In this document: positions 22,961-33,305 of the stretch, piece after piece
Layout: each line of letters starts with the position of its first letter
Position numbering within the stretch: position 1 is the first letter of the stretch
Source of the DNA: Tillus elongatus
Lineage: Eukaryota; Arthropoda; Insecta; Coleoptera; Cleridae
Direction of reading: 5' to 3'
Assembly: GCA_964006375.1 (NCBI GenBank)
Contig: OZ023269.1
Coordinates: 127,209,723 to 127,273,722, forward strand
DNA: 64,000 bases
Notes under the pieces: model-generated
What the model was told of the DNA's origin: nothing
The model's database searches: none
What the model saw: only the letters and a program-made list of their open reading frames with translations
Position numbers and translations under genes: made by a program

Positions 22961-23017
22961 GCAGAGTATCAAAAAATCCTGACATACTTACTATGTCAGG
23001 ATTTTTTGATACTCTGC
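22961..23017. repeat. Perfect 26-bp inverted repeat, 5-nt loop
   Basis: 22961-22986 is the exact reverse complement of 22992-23017; the loop is cttac. No terminator-type context or coding sequence lies nearby. Confidence 0.95.
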
Positions 23018-23569
23018 GTTATATGGTATAGCCAATTTGCATTAACACTCGTTCGAATATTAATGTCTCTGTTTTCCATTAAGCTAGACACTTGAATTTT
23101 AGTACCTGTTATAACATTGATATGGGCGGTATTTGTGCCGAACTTGATCAAAATAGCTTTATTATTTTTGGAGATACGAAATTTTATAATAAATGAAACT
23201 TAAGTTTTCTCTGGAAAATTGGTTAACGCTTGTCAACGAAATTATCCAAACAATTTATAAAAAGACATAATTTTCATCAACACCGGGCGTTTTTGTTTGA
23301 GTTTAAACACCGATTCATGCATATACATCTTATCAAGCACTTCGAGTAGTTTCATTGAATCTTTTTGCAATCTTTATATTTTATTTTGGAAAAGAATCTA
23401 TTTCTTTAACGAATATTTTTGATGCTTTTTGAGTAGATTAGGTGTGTCGTTCTTTTTTCTTTCTGTAGATGGCTGAGTAGGTATGCGTTGAGTAGCTCTT
23501 GGTCTAGACTCCGTCATTGTGGTATTTTTGTTATTTTTCTTCGCTTTTCTGAAAGAGTACCCAGAATAG

Positions 23570-23735
23570 TGAGTTTATAGGCTAAAATAGTTGTATACTC
23601 TTATTACATAAAATCGATTTATTATTAATGTTATTTAACATTTTTGAAACTCTTAATTTATTTAAAAGAGTGAACAGGAAAGTAAGTGTGTAGGCTAAAA
23701 TAGTTGACATATGTTATACTCTTATTATACGTTTG
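23570..23735. repeat. Two-copy direct repeat flanking a spacer
   Basis: taggctaaaatagttg...tatactcttatta occurs at about 23579-23607 and 23691-23727, period about 112 bp. The second copy has an extra acatatgt. The BEL/Pao element is inserted just after the second copy. Confidence 0.6.
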
Positions 23736-23743
23736 TTAGGATT

Positions 23744-24165
23744 TGTTCATGCTCGTTGTTCTGTCACTTTTAAATTCAAATGTCGCGCGCTACACTGACA
23801 TAGAGTAAGTGTTACTAATGGTTTCCGCCAGAAGACCAGAGAGGGGGAAGAAGAATGAGAGAAGGGAGAGAAGCTTGCATCCCTCTGCCACTTGTTTTTG
23901 AGTCCTTGAAGAGGCAAGAGGTCTCGAGAAAGCGAATTGCTTTCAACCCCTTGAAGAGACACGAGGTCTCCAAATATTCATTTTGTTTGTAAGTCCTTTG
24001 GGAGACACGAGGTCCCTAGAGGTGTTGTGTGTGAATACAGAAAAACGAAGCTTATGTTCCTGCATTATTGGAGAATAAAGGTAGGTAACTTTGCTTATTG
24101 TCAGTGCCCTATTTGTTCTGTTTTTTTTGTTATTCATTATAAAATAAATACACGTGGTATTTACA
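23744..24165 (+). repeat. BEL/Pao 5-prime LTR
   Basis: TG...CA boundaries; identical start to the 3-prime LTR. It contains three imperfect copies of a tccttgaagagacacgaggt-like motif (about 23902, 23948 and 23993), possibly regulatory. aataaa-like sequences lie near the end (about 24141-24150). Confidence 0.95.
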
Positions 24166-24167
24166 TT

Positions 24168-24184
24168 TGGTCCTTCGAGCCGGA
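24168..24184 (+). promoter_or_regulatory. Primer binding site, tRNA-Tyr type
   Basis: TGGTCCTTCGAGCCGGA begins two bases after the LTR. Its complement ends GGCTCGAAGGACCA, which I recall as the 3-prime end of insect tRNA-Tyr plus CCA. Confidence 0.75.
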
Positions 24185-24417
24185 TTTTTATAGTTGTTTT
24201 GTTTTGTTATTAGTTGATACAGTCCATTTTTTGAAGTAATTTTACTTGTTTCCTTTAGTCTAGTAAATTTGTAATTGTTTATTGCCGTGTTGAGTCATTT
24301 AATTTCAAGGTGACGTTATTGCTTGTATATAACTAGGTACATACTCGAATTGCATATTGTTGAAATCACGTTTGCATATTGTTTAAATCGCGTTTAGGAA
24401 TTTTTTTGCGTTGAACA

Positions 24418-26238
24418 ATGGAGTTGATTCAGCTAAAAAATAAGCGCGAAAGCGTTTATAGACGAGTAGAAGCCATATTGCACGTGGCTCAACAGGTCAA
24501 AATAGACGCAGTAGTGGATTTAGATAGGTTGAATAGATTTGAGGTTCGTTTTGAGGCGTTGAATGAGTTGGTCAATCTATTTGATTCATTGCATTTGGAC
24601 ATCGTGTCGGTAGTTGATCGATCAGAGTTGGAGAGCGAGCATGAAATGCAGAACAAATTCGATGAACTGCAATACTCTATAAAAACTATCTATCGAGAAC
24701 TGAGAGGTTATGCAAATAAAGCCGCTGAGAATCAAGCTCGATCCGTTTTTCACGGTAGTTCGAAATCGAGTCGAGCATCGAGTAAGTCGCGGTGTTCTGT
24801 CAAATCATCGAACGCTCGATCTCTCAGTGAAAAGGAAGTAACGAACGCAAACGCGATTATGTCAACTTCAAATTTAAACAGACATTTGAGGTTACCGAAA
24901 ATCGAAATGCCAAAATTCGATGGAAATTGGAAAAACTGGCCAACCTTTTATGATCTGTTTAAAACAATGATTCATGAGAACGAATCATTGTCAGATATTG
25001 AAAAGTTCCAATATTTGAGTGCTTCGTTAGTGAAGGATGCAGCTGGCCTAATCAAGAATTTACCGCTAACGGGAAGCAATTATGGGATTGCATTCAAGTC
25101 TCTGGTCTCAAGGTATCACAATACCCGGGTTTTGTTGACCAATTATTGGCAGGGTATTGTACAGGCCCCCAAAGCAAATAGTGAATCTGCTTCTTCCCTA
25201 CGAACGTTGTTGTCTGTATTCAGTGAAAATTTGGAAGCGTTGAAGCAGTTTGAACATGACATGTGGGATTTCACTAAATTCAACATGTTGCTGCAAAAGG
25301 TGGATATGAGTCTTAAGCAAAAATTTGAGCTTGAGTTTTGCGAATCGGACATTCCCAGTTTTAGTAGTTTATGTAGATTCTTGGAAAAGCAGTGTAAAGC
25401 AATGGAGACAACTGCCTTAACTTCCAATTATGTGACTAATAGAAGGCAGCATGTTTCAGCAACCACTGCTAGGCCCGCTTCGTCCTTTGTTACCAGCACA
25501 AAGCTTGTATGTGCTTATTGTAAGGAGGAGCACCCCATGCTCAAGTGTGATGGATTTCTATCTTTATCCTCTCATAAACGGTATACGTTCGCAAAAAAGA
25601 ATAATCTTTGTTTTAACTGTTTATCAAACTCGCATGCCAGCAGGGAGTGCAAGTCATCAAGTTGTCGTGTATGTAATAAACACCATCATACATTATTGCA
25701 CTTCCCAAAAGCACCGGCATCGGGAGATGAGAGTGACTCAAACAAGCCACCTGTGGAAGAGCCACAAGGTGCAGAGCAATTGCGTGTGTTGGCAAGTGTG
25801 GTAAAAAGGGAACAGTCCGTGTTACTGGCAACTATAATGCTATTAGTACGAGATAAAAATGGAAAGGTTAGGAGATGTCGAGCTCTCCTGGATTGTGCGA
25901 GTGAGGCTAATTTCATTTCGCAGCAGTGTGTTGAAAAATTGGGGCTCAACACCTCATCTCGTTCAGTGATGGTTCAAGGCTTGAACCAAATGAGCTCGCT
26001 TGCTAGCCAAGGCACTCTCAAATGTCGAGTAGAGTCCATTTATGAGCCAACAAAGTTAGAGTTGGACATGATTGTGATTCCGAACATTTGTTCCAAGATC
26101 CCTTCTGCTAAAATTGAGCAGTGCCACTGGCAACATATTCAGAACTTAGAGTTGGCAGATTCAGAGTTTGGTATACCAGGGGACATTGAAATTTTGTTGG
26201 GTACTGACTTTATGCTCATGTGGTTAGACCTGGAATAA
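24418..26238 (+). CDS. BEL/Pao gag-protease
   Basis: 606 codons from ATG 24418. It has an N-terminal helical region (about residues 1-110), a Ser-rich linker (about 115-150) and a capsid-like DUF1759 region beginning LPKIEMPKFDGNWKNW (about 157-270). Zinc-knuckle-type Cys/His clusters follow (CAYC at about 365, CFNC...C, CRVC...H to about 430). Next is an aspartic protease with LLDCASEANFI (Asp about residue 492), where DSG is usual and DCA is found here. It ends shortly after ILLGTDF, the conserved second protease motif. In BEL/Pao elements the frame normally runs straight into RT; here it stops at 26236-26238 while pol continues in the -1 frame. That points to a one-base change rather than designed separation. 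No slippery heptamer is evident in the overlap. Confidence 0.9.
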   Translation: MELIQLKNKRESVYRRVEAILHVAQQVKIDAVVDLDRLNRFEVRFEALNELVNLFDSLHLDIVSVVDRSELESEHEMQNKFDELQYSIKTIYRELRGYANKAAENQARSVFHGSSKSSRASSKSRCSVKSSNARSLSEKEVTNANAIMSTSNLNRHLRLPKIEMPKFDGNWKNWPTFYDLFKTMIHENESLSDIEKFQYLSASLVKDAAGLIKNLPLTGSNYGIAFKSLVSRYHNTRVLLTNYWQGIVQAPKANSESASSLRTLLSVFSENLEALKQFEHDMWDFTKFNMLLQKVDMSLKQKFELEFCESDIPSFSSLCRFLEKQCKAMETTALTSNYVTNRRQHVSATTARPASSFVTSTKLVCAYCKEEHPMLKCDGFLSLSSHKRYTFAKKNNLCFNCLSNSHASRECKSSSCRVCNKHHHTLLHFPKAPASGDESDSNKPPVEEPQGAEQLRVLASVVKREQSVLLATIMLLVRDKNGKVRRCRALLDCASEANFISQQCVEKLGLNTSSRSVMVQGLNQMSSLASQGTLKCRVESIYEPTKLELDMIVIPNICSKIPSAKIEQCHWQHIQNLELADSEFGIPGDIEILLGTDFMLMWLDLE

Positions 26239-29200
26239 AGAGAGGGCCTCGAGGTGCACCAGTGGCCATCAATACTGTTTTTGGTTGGGTGCTTATGGGC
26301 AGTGTAGAACAGTCAAAGTCTCATTCTGTTGTGAATAGTTTATGCACGTTGGTCGACTTGGATCATACCTTGAAACAGTTTTGGAGCTTGGAACAGGTAC
26401 CACAAGGTTTAGTTATGTCTCCGGAAGATAAAAAATGTGAGGAAATCTTCAAGAAGACTCAGCACCGAAATAGTGCTGGGAGATATATTTTAAATATGCC
26501 CTTTCGTGAGGGTACTCCGTGTTTGGGAGAATCTTTCAGTGTTGCATTGAGGCGGTTTTACTCCCTGGAAGCACGTCTTAGTAGGGATCCAGCGTTGCAC
26601 AAGTCCTATTCGGAGTTTATCAGGGATTATTATGAGTCTGGCCATATGTCTCTGGTATCAGATGTAGCTGTGGAACCATCTGATGCATACTATATTCCCC
26701 ATCATTGTGTGTTGCGTCCTCACAGCCTTTCGACCAAACTGCGGGTGGTATTTGATGCTAGTTCCAAAAGTACGAATGGTGTATCTCTGAACGATACGTT
26801 GTTAGTGGGAGCGAAGTTGCAGACAGATATTGCCACTGTGTTGTTGAAATTTCGCTCAAACAAAATTGCATTTACTGCTGACATTCGGCAAATGTATCGA
26901 CAAATTTTGGTTGTAGATAATCATAGGGATTATCAAAGAATTCTCTGGAGGTTCTCAAAGGGGGAACCTGTACAGAAATATCGCCTTAATACTGTCACAT
27001 ATGGGGTCTCCTCAAACCCACACATGGCAATCCGAACAATGATGCAGCTTTGTGATGATGAGGAATCATCTTTTCCATTGGCAGCAAAGCTAGTTCGGTC
27101 CGATCTCTATGTGGATGATGTAGTCAGTGGAGTCGACTCATTGTCAGAGGCTTTTGAGTTGCAACGGCAATTGATTGGGTTGTTTGCTAAGGGGGGTTTT
27201 GAATTGAAGAAGTGGGCCAGCAATAATTCGAAACTGTTGTCCACAGTATCAGCTGATAGTCAGCAACCTCGATCGTTAGATTTAAATGATCCATCAGTGT
27301 TGAAAATTTTAGGACTGCAGTGGTGTCCCATAGGTGATACATTCTCTTTTAATGTTGAACCTATTGATCGTCCGTGCACAAAACGAAATCTTCTTTCGGA
27401 ATTGGCAAGAATTTATGACCCCCTGGGTTTTTTGTCTCCTGTTACCCTGTTGGCAAAATATCTTATGCAGTGCTTGTGGGAGCAAAAAGTGGGATGGGAT
27501 GATAAGCCCTCAAAGGATATTGTTGGTCAGTGGTCTCAGTATAAATCACAACTCAGTGCGCTAGCAGGTTTATCAATTCCCAGAGGCGTAAAACACGATA
27601 ATATCATCAGTACAGAACTCCATGGGTTCTGTGATGCATCGGAGCGAGGGTATGCTGCAGTTGTTTACTTAAGACAAGTATCAGAGGAGGGTCAAGTTTG
27701 GATCAATTTTCTGTGTGCCAAGTCCAAGGTATCACCTTTAAAAAGAATATCGATTCCACGTCTCGAATTGTGTGGGTGTTTATTGTTGGCAAAGCTTCTG
27801 GAATTTGTGTGTCGGGTGTATGAAGGTCGTTTTGAGTTTAACTCTATGTATGCTTGGTCAGACTCTATGGTGGCACTTGCCTGGATAAAATCATCTTCCA
27901 ATAGGTGGAAGACCTTTATTGGGAATCGAGTAGCAAGCGTACAAGAGAAGATTCCTCCAGAGTCATGGCATCACGTAAGTGGACAAGAAAACCCAGCTGA
28001 TTGTGCATCGAGAGGCATGTTACCTTCTGGGTTTTGTGAGCATCCACTATGGTGGGCGGGACCCGCCTGGCTAAAATTGGCAAGAGAAGGTTGGCCCAAG
28101 TCGTTGCGTTTTGAGCCGCCAGAAGAGTGCCTGGCGGAGCAACGAACTCTCCCCGTACTAGTTACTTTGGCAAATGAGGAGTGGCTCAGTAAACTTTTGA
28201 ATCGCTTTTCGCATCTACGGAAAATTCGGGGTGTTGTTGTATATTGTCAGCGGTTTGTGCGAAATTGTAGGGTGTCTCCATCTGACCGAACTACTGCATC
28301 TCTGACAGCCACCGAATTACAGGAGGCGCTTCATATGCTTATCAAATGTGCTCAAGGTGAAGTATTTCAAAGGGAAATAGCATCCTTGGTTAAAGGTGAG
28401 AGGTGTGCGAGGGCAATAAATAAGTTAGCCCCCTTTCTGGATACAGAGGGTATCCTCAGGGTGGGCGGTCGCCTTCGTCAAGCTGATGTTCCAGTTGAAG
28501 TGAAACACCCTATATTGTTGCCCCGCTCACATCGTCTCACCGAGTTAATCATTGCACACACACACCGTGTCAATCTTCATCCTGGTCCTCGCACATTGCT
28601 TCATTTGCTTTCGCAACAGTTTTGGATTTTGTCCCCTCGGAGAGCTATTCATCATGTTTTGTCAAGGTGCTATCGTTGCTTTCGAGTGAATCCTACTCCC
28701 ATGGCACCGATGATGTCTGATTTGCCAGTTGCCAGGGTTTCTCAGTTGAAGCCGTTTTCACACAGCGGAGTTGATTTTGCAGGTCCAGTTTTTGTGACAC
28801 AGGGCAGATATCGAGGTGTCCGAAAGGTGAAAGCATATATTTGTTTGTTTGTGTGCATGGCAACGAAGGCCCTCCATTTGGAAGTAGTGTCTGATCTTTC
28901 AGCTGAAGCCTTCTTGGCAGCTCTTCGGAGGTTTGTGGCTCGCAGAGGAAGATGTGACAATTTGTATAGCGATAGAGGTACCAACTTCGTCGGCTCAAAT
29001 AAGCAGCTCTTAAACTATGCAAAGGGGGCAGCAGATGCTTGTACCATTAGGTGGCATTTCAACCCCCCATCAGCTCCGCATTTTGGAGGTCTGTGGGAGG
29101 CAGGAGTGCGCTCAGTCAAGACTCATTTGCGAGGGGTGATCGGTTTGCAGATTCTGACCTTTGAGGAAATGTCCACGTTGCTTGCTCAAGTGGAATCAGT

Positions 29201-29633
29201 TTTGAATTCTCGACCATTGTGTAGTGCGAGTACTGATCCAAATGATCTGTTAGCCCTATCCCCAGGACATTTTCTTACAATGGAACCGTTAGGTGCTCCT
29301 CCTGATGCTGATTTGACTTTGTTAAGTATGAATCGCTTGTCACGCTGGCAGCTGGTGCAAAGGATCCACCAGGACTTTTGGCGCCGCTGGAAGAACGAAT
29401 ACCTGCATACACTGCAGCAGCGTGGTAAGTGGGATACTGTGCAAACGTCCCCCCCGATCGGAGCTTTAGTTGTGATTAAAGATGAGACTTCGTCACCTCT
29501 TGTTTGGAAGCTCGGACGCATTATGCAACTATACCCAGGCCGTGATGGTATAGCTCGGGTAGCTCAAGTTCGCACTAGTAGTGGCACTTTTGATAGGCCT
29601 CTGACGAAGTTATGTCTGTTGCCATCGCAGTAA
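26220..29633 (+). CDS. BEL/Pao pol: RT, RNase H, integrase
   Basis: An open frame of about 1137 codons. It has no credible own ATG start at 26220 and is best read as the continuation of the upstream frame. RT includes LRVVFDASSKS, FTADIRQMYRQI and the catalytic YVDD (D299, D300). RNase H has CDAS (D472), RLELCG (Glu), WSDS and NPADCASRG. Integrase begins with an H...H...C-x2-C finger (LPRSHRLTELIIAHTH...CYRC). It then has D852 (GVDFAGP), D918 (YSDRGTNF) and E960 (GGLWEAGV). The C-terminus VWKLGRIMQLYPGRDG is the Pao-specific DUF5641-like domain. All catalytic residues are intact across a single frame. With the gag-protease junction shifted, pol can only be made by frameshifting or not at all. 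Confidence 0.92.
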   Translation: MVRPGIKRGPRGAPVAINTVFGWVLMGSVEQSKSHSVVNSLCTLVDLDHTLKQFWSLEQVPQGLVMSPEDKKCEEIFKKTQHRNSAGRYILNMPFREGTPCLGESFSVALRRFYSLEARLSRDPALHKSYSEFIRDYYESGHMSLVSDVAVEPSDAYYIPHHCVLRPHSLSTKLRVVFDASSKSTNGVSLNDTLLVGAKLQTDIATVLLKFRSNKIAFTADIRQMYRQILVVDNHRDYQRILWRFSKGEPVQKYRLNTVTYGVSSNPHMAIRTMMQLCDDEESSFPLAAKLVRSDLYVDDVVSGVDSLSEAFELQRQLIGLFAKGGFELKKWASNNSKLLSTVSADSQQPRSLDLNDPSVLKILGLQWCPIGDTFSFNVEPIDRPCTKRNLLSELARIYDPLGFLSPVTLLAKYLMQCLWEQKVGWDDKPSKDIVGQWSQYKSQLSALAGLSIPRGVKHDNIISTELHGFCDASERGYAAVVYLRQVSEEGQVWINFLCAKSKVSPLKRISIPRLELCGCLLLAKLLEFVCRVYEGRFEFNSMYAWSDSMVALAWIKSSSNRWKTFIGNRVASVQEKIPPESWHHVSGQENPADCASRGMLPSGFCEHPLWWAGPAWLKLAREGWPKSLRFEPPEECLAEQRTLPVLVTLANEEWLSKLLNRFSHLRKIRGVVVYCQRFVRNCRVSPSDRTTASLTATELQEALHMLIKCAQGEVFQREIASLVKGERCARAINKLAPFLDTEGILRVGGRLRQADVPVEVKHPILLPRSHRLTELIIAHTHRVNLHPGPRTLLHLLSQQFWILSPRRAIHHVLSRCYRCFRVNPTPMAPMMSDLPVARVSQLKPFSHSGVDFAGPVFVTQGRYRGVRKVKAYICLFVCMATKALHLEVVSDLSAEAFLAALRRFVARRGRCDNLYSDRGTNFVGSNKQLLNYAKGAADACTIRWHFNPPSAPHFGGLWEAGVRSVKTHLRGVIGLQILTFEEMSTLLAQVESVLNSRPLCSASTDPNDLLALSPGHFLTMEPLGAPPDADLTLLSMNRLSRWQLVQRIHQDFWRRWKNEYLHTLQQRGKWDTVQTSPPIGALVVIKDETSSPLVWKLGRIMQLYPGRDGIARVAQVRTSSGTFDRPLTKLCLLPSQ

Positions 29634-29773
29634 TACGTCTGCCTTGAAATTTTTTGTACAGTTAATTATAAATCCAATAGCTTCAGTTTTTTGTTTTTTG
29701 TGCTTATTGTAAATTTTTGTTTTGTTTGTTTATTTGAGAAACAATATAATTGTGAAAATAAATCCTTATTTTG

Positions 29774-29783
29774 GTGGGCGGAA
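29774..29783 (+). promoter_or_regulatory. Polypurine tract
   Basis: gtgggcggaa directly precedes the 3-prime LTR and would prime plus-strand synthesis. It is short and contains one T and one C. Confidence 0.75.
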
Positions 29784-30209
29784 TGTTCATGCTCGTTGTT
29801 CTGTCACTTTTAAATTCAAATGTCGCGCGCTACACTGACATAGAGTAAGTGTTACTAATGGTTTCCGCCAGAAGACCAGAGAGGGGGAAGAAGAATGAGA
29901 GAAGGGAGAGAAGCTTGCATCCCTCTGCCACTTGTTTTTGAGTCCTTGAAGAGGCAAGAGGTCTCGAGAAAGCGAATTGCTTTCAACCCCTTGAAGAGAC
30001 ACGAGGTCTCTAAATATCCATTTTGTTTGTAAGTCCTTTGGGAGACACGAGGTCCCTAGAGGTGTTGTGTGTGAATACAGAAAAACGAAGCTTATGTTCC
30101 TGCATTATTGGAGAATAAAGGTAGGTAACTTTGGGTAACTTTGCTCTATTGTCAGCTGCCCCATTTGTGTCTAGTTTCATTATAAAATAAATACACGTGG
30201 TATTTTACA
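29784..30209 (+). repeat. BEL/Pao 3-prime LTR
   Basis: Matches the 5-prime LTR except for a few changes. The clearest is a duplicated gggtaactttg block and other small changes around 30129-30180. Confidence 0.95.
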
Positions 30210-30372
30210 GGATTATTGATACAATTGTGGGAAAACTCTGTATTAGTGAATTTTCTTTAAAAAAATTCACTAATGAGGAGATCCCGACTTTAGAATTATA
30301 AAAAAATTCTTCAAATGAGCGCTAATTAGGCCCCCCAGAACACATATCCGGAGTCAGTTTAAATTTTAAAAT

Positions 30373-30530
<158 letters not shown>

Positions 30531-31599
30531 ATCACACGATAACTCAACAAATAAGGGCCGATTTTGATTAAATTTGGTGAGTACCTTCCTTTTCTTAATG
30601 ACTTGGACAAGTTCGTTATCCAGGAAAATCGGCCCAGGTTTTCCCGGAAAATGTTGTGTTTTCTTTCGAAAAAAGTTATATCTCCCGGAATTAACAAAGT
30701 AAGGGCAACCAAATTTGGTACGCAGGTTTATATCATTATATTTAATTTACCTACCAAAATTTAACTCTGTATGTCAAAAGACAAAAAGTTATAGACATTT
30801 AAATACAAATTAATTGGGGTTTTCTCAAAACGGCAAAGTTGCAATTTAAAACGTCAAAAATTGGCAACATTTAGACAAAGACCTTGAATCTAATACGGGC
30901 TATGGAAATAAAATGTCTCAAGAAGAATGTTTTACAAACCCTGAAGTCTTAGTTTCAACCGTCATTGTCCTTCATTTTACTAAAATATTTCCAGAAAATT
31001 CATTTCAAATAGACCCTTTCTCTGATGCTTGGCGCCTTAGCTATAGAGTTTATCGTTTAATTGTATATAATTTTTGTCGAATTTTCGTAAGAAATTAATA
31101 AAGCTCAATATATCCGTTATTATACAAGAATACGAAAAAAATTGTATACATTAGTTATAGGGTGTCTTGAGCTACATCTTAAAAAAATATTTCTACAATC
31201 ACAGGCAGGCCCATAAGTCGCTGGTGATACAAATTCTCTTTTTTTAATCAAACACGTCTTTATGTTATTCCATTTTTGCATTTTCCATCGAAATATAATG
31301 CACGTTTGTAAGAAAAGAAATTCTGGACCCAGCAAGAGAGTTATGGTAGCGAATTTTGATCAAATTCTTCATATTTGAATAGCTCTATTTGCTATTAACC
31401 TCTAAGGTTGACCAAGAAACATGTTTTTTCGGAAACACTTTAACTTTACTTTTATTATATAGGTTATACTGGTAACCAAATTTGATGCCTGCTTTCTTAA
31501 AAAAACACACATATTTGCTATTAAAAACATTTTTTTAAATCAAACACGTCTTATGTTATTGCATTTTTGATTTTCCATCGAAATATAATGCATGTTTGT

Positions 31600-31925
31600 A
31601 GAAAAGAAATTCTGGACGCAGCAAGTGAGTTATGGTAGCGAATTTTGATCAAATCCTTCATATTTGAATAGCTCTATTTGCTATTAACCTATAAGGTTGA
31701 CTAAGAAACATGTTTTTTCGGGAACACTTTAAGTTTACTTTCGGAAATTTTTGTACATTTTCAAACAATAAAGTTATTTTGGTGAAACATCGCACCTTAT
31801 TTCTATTATATAGGTTATACTGGTAACCAAATTTGATGCCTGCTTTCTTAAAAACACACATATTTGCAATTAAAAACATTTTTATGAAAATTCACTACAT
31901 AACGCACTTGCTGCGTCCTGAATTT
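31600..31925 (+). repeat. Terminal module M1 of the HINE-like family (copy 1)
   Basis: About 320 bp with the hairpin motif at both ends in inverted orientation: tctggacgcagcaagtgagtt at 31608 and acgcacttgctgcgt at 31901. Internal landmarks tttgctattaacct, atataggttatactggtaac and aaaaacatttttatgaaaat recur at 35389-35690 (minus), 44208-44525 and 58848-59163. A partial extra copy occupies 31319-31520. Confidence 0.7.
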
Positions 31926-31959
31926 TTCATATAGGTAGTTATCCTGACAAAAGTTAATT

Positions 31960-32560
31960 GTTTAAGAAACATTGACTTAAATGTTTATCAGATGCATATA
32001 ATACAATAATTCACAAATATCTGACTTTATATTAATTTCTCGTCTTAAACTCTAAACATAAAAAAGTATTTTTCAGTAATACACATTGGATTTGAAATAG
32101 CAAGTTGAACAAGCAATAAAGGACAAGCGTATTATGAATTGCCTAAATATGGAAGCAAAATAATTGTTATATTAGTACATATATTGATAATTAAATACTT
32201 TTCTCTTTTAATCGCCGCGGTTGGAAAAAGTCCTTTTGAAATAATAACTTTCACAATGATAGTTGTTTGAACTTAATATTTTAATAACATTACTGTGTCT
32301 CTGAAAAAAACCCTGAATCATCTATTTTCTACTACGTCAAAATCTTGACACTAGATGGAGCAGTTTATGTTAAGTAACTAAATTCATTTTTACACAATTT
32401 TTAGCAGGAAACATTGTACTTCTATTTATATGTTTAGATTGAAAATATGACAGTAGATAATTACATTTTATTTTTCTTAAATAATATTTTTTATATTTGT
32501 CGCTATATAAGAAAGAATGTTTTAACATGTCACTGATTCAGAATAAGCCTGGATTTAGAC
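31960..32560. repeat. Unidentified dispersed repeat, copy 1
   Basis: Aligns in order with 37680-38350. Shared segments are tattatgaattgccta, ttttgaaataa...ttcacaatgatag, cttgacactagatgg and a final tgtcactg...cctgg. No coding motif or terminal repeat is seen. Divergence is high, so the repeat is old. Confidence 0.55.
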
Positions 32561-33104
32561 CTCGACCAAGACAATGTGCATTTCTTGTCCAAAGCCGGGC
32601 TCTGTCCGCAAATGGGCCTTGGGCCCCATGGCTGCTTGGGTTTCTTACTATGCAACTTGGAGTTCGGTAACAGCACAGTTCTTTTCTGTATATATGGTTT
32701 GTATTGTACCGAATACCGAGTTGGCTAGTGAGATAATCGAGCAGACGTGGTATTATAATTTAAAAAGTAATATATTTGCGAGTGCAGACCACAGAACGTG
32801 GTATTTAAACAAACACGTCCACCCACCACTCACATTTCTCATTCATTCAGATACGTTATGAAAATAACATTCTTTCATTGTGGTAAAACTTAAGAGCAAG
32901 TGTCTCTAGTCTCTGTTTCTACAATATATTTCGTTAGATTTAAATAATAATCCGTTAAAATGTGATATAAGTAAGAAAGGTATGAACTACATCTTAATAT
33001 ATTTCTTTGGCTCTATGTTATTACGTCGGGCAAACTAAATGCGGTAAAATTTTCAGTTATTTCCACAGGTGAAATAGGTATTTATCATATTTTTAGCTGA
33101 ATTT
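32561..33104. other. No recognisable gene
   Basis: A 95-codon frame at 32574 has no recognised domain and overlaps the tail of the dispersed repeat. It is probably chance. Confidence 0.4.
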
Positions 33105-33219
33105 TTATTTTAAAAGAATGCACTAATAGAGAGGTATCGATGGTGAGACTTTGCAAAATTTTTTCAAATGAGCGCGAACTAGAACCCATATCCGGGGTCA
33201 GTATCAATTTTTATATGTT

Positions 33220-33305
<86 letters not shown>

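Larger units (their letters stand above)
23744..30209 (+). mobile_element. Complete BEL/Pao LTR retrotransposon
   Basis: LTRs at 23744-24165 (422 bp) and 29784-30209 (426 bp) both start TG and end CA. They are flanked by a perfect 5-bp duplication, ggatt (23739-23743 and 30210-30214). A tRNA-primed minus-strand site, a gag-protease frame, a pol frame and a polypurine tract occur in the canonical order. The LTRs differ by a few substitutions and small indels, mostly in the last 60 bp, so the copy is fairly young but not brand new. The gene order protease-RT-RNase H-integrase with a Pao-type integrase and C-terminal domain defines the BEL/Pao group. Confidence 0.95.

Noticed and set aside
22961..23017. 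Rho-independent terminator
   Set aside because: The hairpin is perfect, but the context is eukaryotic, the stem is AT-rich and no gene ends nearby.
26220..26238. Programmed -1 frameshift site between gag-protease and pol
   Set aside because: No slippery heptamer in the overlap, and the break falls inside a normally continuous protease-RT connector. A one-base indel is simpler.
32574..32861. 95-codon open frame as a small gene
   Set aside because: No domain, overlaps the end of a dispersed repeat, and copy 2 at 38.3 kb does not preserve the frame.
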